From assembly GCA_900553885.1 (NCBI GenBank), contig USFD01000106.1:1-9869 (forward strand): a DNA stretch of 9,869 bases. Reading direction: 5' to 3'. Within the stretch, counting starts at the first letter, position 1. Every line of letters begins with the position of its first letter. Made by a program: the position numbers and the translations under genes. Positions 5,444 to 9,869 of the stretch are shown here, piece after piece. The notes below the pieces were generated by a model, which did not search any database, was not told the DNA's origin, and saw nothing but the letters and a program-made list of their open reading frames with translations. This DNA comes from an uncultured Ruminococcus sp. (lineage in GTDB: Bacteria; Bacillota; Clostridia; Lachnospirales; Lachnospiraceae).

Positions 5444-5899
5444 TCACAGATCCTCCAGCTTTTCGATCCTCTTCCGCACTTCTTTTACCCTTCCCGGGCT
5501 CTCTCCGCCGGAGCCGATCCCGATTACCACATCGTCCGTCAGCACAAGAGCCGGAAAATAAAAGTCGCAGAGTGTTTTATCGTCTGCCACATTCACCGGG
5601 ATTCCCCTTTTTCTGCATTCTGCATACACGGCCCGGTTTACCTCCCGGTCGTCTGTAGCGGCAATGGCGAAATCCGTTCCTTCCAGATCGGAGGGGCGGT
5701 ATTCCCGAAGTACGGTTTTAATTTTCCCCTCCCGGGTAAGCGCCTCAATCCCGGGACAGATCCGGGGAGCAGCCACGTAAACGTCCGCGCCGAACTTTAT
5801 AAGCGCCTCAATCCGCCTCCGGGCGATCCGGCCGCCGCCTGCCACAAAAATCCGCCTGTCCTTCAGGTCAATAAACATGGGAAAATATGGTCTTTCCAT
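5444..5899 (-). CDS. Precorrin-2 dehydrogenase (siroheme/corrin branch), short form
   Basis: This 151-residue NAD-dependent enzyme oxidises precorrin-2 to sirohydrochlorin, the entry to siroheme and to anaerobic (early cobalt insertion) B12 synthesis. It resembles SirC, Met8 and the N-terminal part of CysG. A Rossmann loop VAGGGRIARRR (19-29) binds NAD. AIAATDD (78-84) is the family's A-x-T-D/N-D stretch. NVADD (103-107) contains D106, which matches the catalytic aspartate of CysG, and GSGGESP (129-135) follows. Relatives usually run to about 200 residues with a C-terminal helical dimerisation region; here the chain stops after KEVRKRIEKLEDL. In-frame sequence past the TGA gives only 11 codons before another stop, so this looks like a natural short form, not a fresh frameshift. 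It starts 1 nt after the cbiC stop, with GGAGGAGT upstream. It is the last gene of the minus-strand operon. Whether it also chelates metal is unknown. Confidence 0.9.
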   Translation of the reverse strand: MERPYFPMFIDLKDRRIFVAGGGRIARRRIEALIKFGADVYVAAPRICPGIEALTREGKIKTVLREYRPSDLEGTDFAIAATDDREVNRAVYAECRKRGIPVNVADDKTLCDFYFPALVLTDDVVIGIGSGGESPGRVKEVRKRIEKLEDL

Positions 5900-5900
5900 C

Positions 5901-6542
5901 CTACTCCTCCATCATATACAGCAATGCGTTGCAGATACATGCCGCAATATTGCTGCCGCCTTTTCTTCCCTTTGCCACAATGCTGGGAACGTCCTTCAGA
6001 TCCAGTATCATTTCCTTGGCCTGCACTACATTCACAAAGCCTACCGGCACTGCTATAATCAGCTTCGGTTTCAGCTTTCCTTCCTGGATCAGCTCATACA
6101 GTCTGACCAGCGCCGTAGGTGCATTTCCGATGGCAAAAATACCATTCAGCCCCATCTCCGCCGCCTTATCCATACTGGCGCAGGCCCGGGTCGTGCCGCT
6201 CTCTGCCGCTCTCACGGCCACATCCTCGTCTGACATAAAGCAGTATGCCTGGCCGCCATATTGAGCCAGTTTCCTTTTATTGATTCCTGCTTTTCCCATC
6301 TGGGTATCCGTCACTACCGGCGCGCCCTGCCGGAGCGCTTCCAGCGCCTCTTTTACAGCTCCCTGAGAAAAGACCAGGTTATCCGCATAGTCAAAATCCG
6401 CGCTGGTATGAATGCACCTCTTGACAATGGGTTCCGTGCCGGGCGTCAGCACTTTTCCCTTCTGCCTCAGTTCTTCCGTTATAATCTCAAAACTTCGTTT
6501 TTCAATCTCTGCAGGCTGTACCTGCTCCAGTTTTTCATACAT
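5901..6542 (-). CDS. cbiC: Precorrin-8X / cobalt-precorrin-8 methylmutase
   Basis: The 213-residue protein matches the CbiC/CobH family in length and motifs along its whole extent. It catalyses the methyl shift from C11 to C12 that turns (cobalt-)precorrin-8 into (hydrogeno)cobyrinate in the cytoplasm. The catalytic histidine is H45 in IHTSADFDYA (44-53). VTDTQMGKAGI (about 76-86), the AIGNAPTAL loop, VPVGFVNV and the glycine-rich GRKGGSNIAA near the C-terminus are all characteristic of the family. The ATG at 6542 has AGGGA about 10 nt upstream; an in-frame stop just upstream rules out a longer form. An 80-nt spacer separates it from cobU and holds no clear promoter or terminator. It is followed after 1 nt by the dehydrogenase gene, suggesting coupled translation. 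In this anaerobe it most likely works on cobalt-containing intermediates. The call is secure. Confidence 0.96.
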   Translation of the reverse strand: MYEKLEQVQPAEIEKRSFEIITEELRQKGKVLTPGTEPIVKRCIHTSADFDYADNLVFSQGAVKEALEALRQGAPVVTDTQMGKAGINKRKLAQYGGQAYCFMSDEDVAVRAAESGTTRACASMDKAAEMGLNGIFAIGNAPTALVRLYELIQEGKLKPKLIIAVPVGFVNVVQAKEMILDLKDVPSIVAKGRKGGSNIAACICNALLYMMEE

Positions 6543-6622
6543 ATCTCTGTTCCCTGTCTTTCATCCATAAAGTCATCTCGCATCTGACATATTTCTCTGT
6601 CTGTATTATTTCATCCTGCCGG

Positions 6623-7570
6623 CTATTTCACTCTCTTTGCAATCCCGCAGACCACCCGGTCTACCCGGACCGCCGCCGCCGCCAGCTCTGTGCAGATCCG
6701 TCCCACGGCTTCTCTGTACTCCCGGTCAGAAGCGTCTACGGGAACCAGGCCGCAGCCGATCTCATCCCACACAAGCACAATCTCTCCCTGCCGTTCCAGA
6801 ATCAGATCCGTCAGTTCTTCTTTTTTCCGTCCCGATTCCAGCCAGCGCCGGATAAACAGATGAAAACGGTTCATTCCCTGAAATGTATGGATCTCATCCA
6901 GAGAACAGCTTCCTCCGTCCGTCCAGGAAAGTCCGGGATACTCTGCCGAAGCCCAGGCGTATTTTCCCTGAAATGCTCCGCCTGTTACCAGCTTCAGTTT
7001 CTGCCCTCCTCTGACGCCGCAGGGGATGCCGCATACCACTTCCGTTACCTGATCCGCCGTTTCCGCCAGAGTCCGGTTGATCTCTCCCAGAATCTTTTTA
7101 TACTCTGTCATTTCGTCTGTTTCCCCTTTGCTCTCCGAAGGCACTTCCGAAAACACCTCGTTGGTTACAACTACTGCGGCAGCGCATTTTTTCTGCAGCA
7201 TCCGCACACCTTCTGCCACTGCGTCTGCTGCCTTCTTCCCGGCCCCCTCCGGCTCATAGATCTCATTGGCTGTCAGATTGGACAGACACTCCAGCAGAAC
7301 ACAGGCATTCTCCGGCAAGGGCTTTTCCCGGATTTTTCCGGCAATATCCGTATACCATTCCAGCGTCTGAAATCCTTTTGTCTCCCTCATCTTTCTGTGC
7401 CGTTCTATTTTTCTGCGTGTTTCTTCTCCCCGGGGGATCATAGCCGCAATATAGAAAAGAGGAAGGTTTCTGCCGGCTTTTCTGCTCAGGATCCGATGGA
7501 TCCGGCAGATGTGTTCTTCCGCGTAGGCAGATTTTCCGCTGCCGCTTCCTCCTGTAACCAGTTCCAGCAT
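6623..7570 (-). CDS. cobU: CobU with a second degenerate CobU-like domain fused
   Basis: Of the 315 residues, about 1-187 form a CobU-type adenosylcobinamide kinase/guanylyltransferase, which phosphorylates adenosylcobinamide and transfers GMP to it for nucleotide-loop assembly. Seen are the P-loop GGSGSGKS (7-14), H58 in RKIERHRKMR (the position of the guanylylated His), LLECLSNLTANE (92-103) and TNEVFSEVP (136-144). Residues about 191-315 repeat the fold: LVTGGAFQGKY (194-204) is a P-loop lacking the usual Ser/Thr, and VWDEIGCGLVPVD (267-279) mirrors the CobU TNEVGxGIVP segment; both halves end in a VVCGI strand. The second half lacks the equivalent of the RxxxHR stretch and is shorter, so it may be regulatory or structural rather than a full enzyme. 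CobU alone is about 180 residues, hence this is a fusion or internal duplication. The ATG at 7570 lies behind AAGGAGG. It follows the binding-protein gene by 39 nt. Confidence 0.9.
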   Translation of the reverse strand: MLELVTGGSGSGKSAYAEEHICRIHRILSRKAGRNLPLFYIAAMIPRGEETRRKIERHRKMRETKGFQTLEWYTDIAGKIREKPLPENACVLLECLSNLTANEIYEPEGAGKKAADAVAEGVRMLQKKCAAAVVVTNEVFSEVPSESKGETDEMTEYKKILGEINRTLAETADQVTEVVCGIPCGVRGGQKLKLVTGGAFQGKYAWASAEYPGLSWTDGGSCSLDEIHTFQGMNRFHLFIRRWLESGRKKEELTDLILERQGEIVLVWDEIGCGLVPVDASDREYREAVGRICTELAAAAVRVDRVVCGIAKRVK

Positions 7571-7609
7571 CTTTCACTTCCTCCTTTTTCTGATACATTT
7601 GCTTCCGCC

Positions 7610-9262
7610 TTATTTACTGATATCCGCATACCGGTATTCCAGACCTCCGGTGGCCGGATTCCGGGTAATGCCTGTGATATCCGGATTCACCAGATTTACC
7701 CCCTTCATGGCATAAAGGGGAAGGATGTAAAACCTCTCTCCCACCGCAAGCTGTTCCGCTTCGTGCAGCAGCTCTGAGCGCTTCACAGGGTCTGTCTCGG
7801 AGTCAGACCGGGCCACCAGCCTGTCGTACTCAGGGTCCCGGATGCCGCTGCAGTTGTACGTACTGTTCGACAGGAGCATGGACAGATACGTATAGGGATC
7901 AGCAAAATCCGCCGTCCAGTTCATCCTGCACAGATCAAAGTCTCCCGCATGGCGGCTGCTGTAGTTCATCTGCAGTTCCTGGGCTTCCAGCTCTATCTCA
8001 ATATTCAGGTTCTCTTTCAGCTGCTCTTTCAGAACCTGGGCCGTATCCGAGTCCATTTCCAGAGATGGATACCGGTATGTCAGCACCGGAAATCCCTCGC
8101 CGTCCGGATAGCCCGCCTGGGCCAGCAGCTCCTGCGCCCGGCTGACATTTTCCTCAAAGGGCTGTTTTGCGCCGTCTGTAAAATACTCTCCTGTGTTCTT
8201 GTCCTTCATATATTTTGCTACCAGATTATAAGTCGGTTCTGTATCTTCTCCTACAATCCTGCAGAGTTCTTCCCGGTTTACCGCCAGATTGATGGCCTCC
8301 CGCACCCGCACGTCGTCAAGGGGCTCCACATTCAGATTGAAATAAATATACCGGGTAGCGATCTGTTCTGTCAGGTAGAGATCTTCTTTTCCCTCATAAA
8401 GGTCCATTACTGTGGAGGAAAGAGATGTGGCTACATCCACCTCTCCGGCTTCATAAGCGCTGGCCATAGTCTGGGTATCAGCATAAAACCGGAAGGTAAT
8501 CCGGTCCAGATTTACTGCATCGGCATTCCAGTAATTTTCGTTTTTCTCCAGAACAAAATATTGATCCGGCACATACTCCTTCAGGAAAAAAGGCCCGTTG
8601 GAAAGGCTGGTCTCAGGATTCTTATCCCAGCCGCTGTCCGCGGAATCCGCATATGTCCGGCAGGAAGGCATATACACGGGAAGCCGCAGCAGGTCCAGGA
8701 AATACACGCAGGCTTTATCCAGCCGGAAGATCAGTGTATTATCATCCGGCGTCTCCACGCCCAGGCTGTCCATATCCGCCTCTCCATTGTATATCTCTTC
8801 CGCATTTTCAATGGGGAAAAGATATACTGCATATCCGCTGCCGGAAGCCGGGTCCAGAGCCCGTTCTATGGTATTTCGGAAATCCCCGGATGTAACCGGA
8901 GTTCCATCGGACCAGAGGGCTCCTTCCCGCAGATGAAAGGTCCATACCCGGTTGTCCCCGCTCACTTCATAGGACTGGGCCGCCCGGTACTCTATTTCAC
9001 CGTTCTCATCAAAAGTGAGCAGTTCATCCATTGCGGCCGGGGCATAGGAAAGCCAGCTCAGGGCAATGGAGCCTGCCGGGTCCAGGGTTCCCGTATCACT
9101 GCTGATGGCAATGGTGATCTCTTTCTCACCGTCAGCACTTTCGCCGCTGTCCTGCAGGCAGCCCGTAAGCAGCCCCGCCGTCAGCCCCGCGGTCAGAAGG
9201 ACCGCCCACAGCCGGGACCGGATTTTTTTTATCTTCTTCCCTGTTCTCCGTCTTATATTCAT
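7610..9262 (-). CDS. OppA-like peptide ABC transporter substrate-binding lipoprotein
   Basis: The 550-residue protein is an extracytoplasmic family 5 solute-binding protein. The chosen ATG at 9262 has AAAAGGAG 7 nt upstream; an upstream in-frame ATG at 9289 has no ribosome binding site. A basic N-terminus, a hydrophobic segment (about 19-34) and lipobox LTGC put the lipidated cysteine at C35, so it is a membrane-anchored lipoprotein. Family hallmarks include TFHLREGALWSDGTPV (about 108-123), GPFFLKEY (about 223-230), VLEKNENYW (about 237-245), RVREAINLAVNRE (about 319-331) and NWTADFADP (about 448-456), the last like OppA rather than NikA. It should bind peptides or another small ligand and deliver it to permeases that lie outside the window. 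It sits between the ABC ATPase gene (33 nt upstream) and cobU (39 nt downstream), so it is probably part of the same operon. A corrinoid-related ligand is conceivable but not shown. Confidence 0.93.
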   Translation of the reverse strand: MNIRRRTGKKIKKIRSRLWAVLLTAGLTAGLLTGCLQDSGESADGEKEITIAISSDTGTLDPAGSIALSWLSYAPAAMDELLTFDENGEIEYRAAQSYEVSGDNRVWTFHLREGALWSDGTPVTSGDFRNTIERALDPASGSGYAVYLFPIENAEEIYNGEADMDSLGVETPDDNTLIFRLDKACVYFLDLLRLPVYMPSCRTYADSADSGWDKNPETSLSNGPFFLKEYVPDQYFVLEKNENYWNADAVNLDRITFRFYADTQTMASAYEAGEVDVATSLSSTVMDLYEGKEDLYLTEQIATRYIYFNLNVEPLDDVRVREAINLAVNREELCRIVGEDTEPTYNLVAKYMKDKNTGEYFTDGAKQPFEENVSRAQELLAQAGYPDGEGFPVLTYRYPSLEMDSDTAQVLKEQLKENLNIEIELEAQELQMNYSSRHAGDFDLCRMNWTADFADPYTYLSMLLSNSTYNCSGIRDPEYDRLVARSDSETDPVKRSELLHEAEQLAVGERFYILPLYAMKGVNLVNPDITGITRNPATGGLEYRYADISK

Positions 9263-9269
9263 ATTGTTT

Positions 9270-9277
9270 CTCCTTTT
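9270..9277 (-). promoter_or_regulatory. Ribosome binding site fixing the lipoprotein start
   Basis: On the minus strand AAAAGGAG lies 7 nt before the ATG at 9262-9260. It falls inside the alternative upstream reading frame beginning at 9289, which itself lacks a Shine-Dalgarno sequence, so the shorter protein is the better start call. Confidence 0.8.
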
Positions 9278-9295
9278 CAAGACTCGCATATCCGG

Positions 9296-9869
9296 CTATA
9301 TCTGAGACGTCATTTTATAGCCTTCTGCTCTTCTTCCGCTGTGTTCTTCCGAGTAGAGGAAGCATTTAACCGTCCGCTCCCCGAACGCATAACTGTCCGG
9401 TGTTTCCTCCCTGCAGCAGTCCATAGCATAGGGACAGCTTTCTGCAAAGGAACAGCCCTTGTGTGCTCTGCCGTCTCTGTCCGGCAGTTCCGTACTCTTC
9501 TCCCGGAACGGAATTCCCTTTCTCCGCCCTGCCCGCAGAGGATCCGGGGCCGGCACGGACAGGAGAAGCTGCTTCGTATAGGGATGCCAGGGATCGGTAC
9601 AGACCGATCTGGTTTTTCCCGTCTCCACCAGTTCCCCCCGGAAGAGGACGCCTATTCTGCCGCTGATCCGGGCAACCGTTTTCATATCATGGGAGATAAA
9701 CAGACAGGTCAGTCCCTGCTCTGTCTGAAGCTTCCGGAACAGTTCCAGCAGTCCGTCCCGGGTGGAAGCGTCCAGGGAAGAAAAGGCCTCGTCACAGATC
9801 AGAAGCTCCGGGCCGCAGACCAGAGCCCGGGCAATGCCGGCTCTCTGCCGTTCTCCCCCGGACAACTCC
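9296..9869 (-). CDS. Opp/Dpp-type ABC transporter ATPase (N-terminus outside window)
   Basis: Only the C-terminal 190 or so residues are present. The reading frame is open to the window edge and begins in the ABC signature (E)LSGGERQR; the apparent TTG start at 9865 is the leucine of that signature. Walker B is LLICDEAFSSLD, followed by the D-loop and the switch histidine in FISHD. The C-terminal extension has HPYTKQLL and SVPAPDP, typical of the oligopeptide/dipeptide/nickel subfamily and closer to OppF/DppF than OppD. A cysteine-rich tail (GCSFAESCPYAMDCC, then VKC) matches the conserved C-terminal cysteines of this subfamily. It hydrolyses ATP at the inner face of the membrane to drive import with the lipoprotein encoded 33 nt downstream. 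Whether it is one ATPase, or the second half of a fused OppD-OppF protein, cannot be seen. The Walker A motif is outside the window. Confidence 0.95.
   Translation of the reverse strand, partial: ELSGGERQRAGIARALVCGPELLICDEAFSSLDASTRDGLLELFRKLQTEQGLTCLFISHDMKTVARISGRIGVLFRGELVETGKTRSVCTDPWHPYTKQLLLSVPAPDPLRAGRRKGIPFREKSTELPDRDGRAHKGCSFAESCPYAMDCCREETPDSYAFGERTVKCFLYSEEHSGRRAEGYKMTSQI

Noticed and set aside
5430..5444. AGCAG/CTGCT mini-hairpin after the dehydrogenase gene (minus strand)
   Set aside because: Only 5 bp and not followed by a good T-run; the strong terminator at 5341-5393 explains the end of the operon.
5146..5658. Plus-strand open frame running from the rubredoxin domain through the terminator
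   Set aside because: It passes through a strong terminator and into the antisense of the dehydrogenase gene, with no recognisable domain.
6543..6622. Possible internal promoter or small gene in the cobU-cbiC spacer
   Set aside because: A TTGCAA-like and an AATAAT-like hexamer on the minus strand are about 26 bp apart, too far for a sigma-A promoter. The only open frame is about 13 codons with no clear ribosome binding site.
6860..7777. Plus-strand open frame (305 codons) opposite cobU
   Set aside because: Composition typical of an antisense frame and it overlaps the well supported CobU and binding-protein genes.
9263..9289. Upstream ATG at 9289 as start of the binding lipoprotein
   Set aside because: It has no ribosome binding site, whereas ATG 9262 has AAAAGGAG at ideal spacing and still encodes a complete signal peptide.
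9863..9865. TTG as a start codon for the ABC ATPase
   Set aside because: It is the leucine of the LSGGE signature; the frame stays open to the window edge, so the gene is simply cut off.
1..9869. CRISPR arrays, tRNA or rRNA genes, insertion sequences, phage attachment sites
   Set aside because: No regularly spaced repeats, cloverleaf-like sequence, transposase gene or terminal inverted repeats were seen on either strand.

Overview
The window looks like chromosomal DNA of a strictly anaerobic, moderate-GC Clostridia, probably a gut Lachnospiraceae-type bacterium. This rests on an [FeFe]-hydrogenase-family sensor gene, a flavodiiron protein with a short-spaced rubredoxin, anaerobic-type cobalamin genes, an Opp-type lipoprotein transporter, strong AGGAGG-type ribosome binding sites and tightly packed operons. 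Organism assignment is inference; no rRNA or marker gene is present. Eleven convincing genes are visible: six on the plus strand (61-5252) and five on the minus strand (9869-5444). The two blocks converge on a strong, probably bidirectional terminator at 5341-5393.

Region 1 (61-3312, +) is a compact five-gene cassette: DRTGG-domain protein, small GHKL/RsbW-like ATPase, [FeFe]-hydrogenase-family Fe-S protein, a second DRTGG-domain protein, and a PHP-domain metallohydrolase. Junctions are abutting, overlapping (ATGA) or only a few bases long, so the genes are almost certainly co-transcribed and partly translationally coupled. The hydrogenase-like protein keeps all four H-cluster cysteines, but has Ala at the catalytic proton-transfer cysteine and Ser at two active-site Met positions, as in putative H2-sensing (group C/D) enzymes rather than catalytic ones. 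The cassette reads as a redox/H2 sensing and signalling module. No catalytic hydrogenase subunit is visible in the window.

Region 2 (3313-5252, +) has a clear extended -10 promoter, a leader of about 75 nt and a 597-residue flavodiiron protein (diiron beta-lactamase fold, flavodoxin, flavin reductase, short-spaced rubredoxin). It would reduce O2 (or NO) to protect the anaerobe. Its place directly behind the putative H2 sensor raises the possibility of a functional link, though it has its own promoter.

Region 3 (9869-5444, -) runs from an Opp/Dpp-type ABC ATPase (cut by the window edge) through an OppA-like lipoprotein to three corrinoid genes: a CobU protein carrying a second, degenerate CobU-like domain, CbiC (precorrin-8X methylmutase) and a short precorrin-2 dehydrogenase. 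These act at an early ring step, a late ring step and nucleotide-loop activation. They are therefore a subset of the de novo B12 pathway, whose other genes should lie elsewhere or further upstream on this strand.
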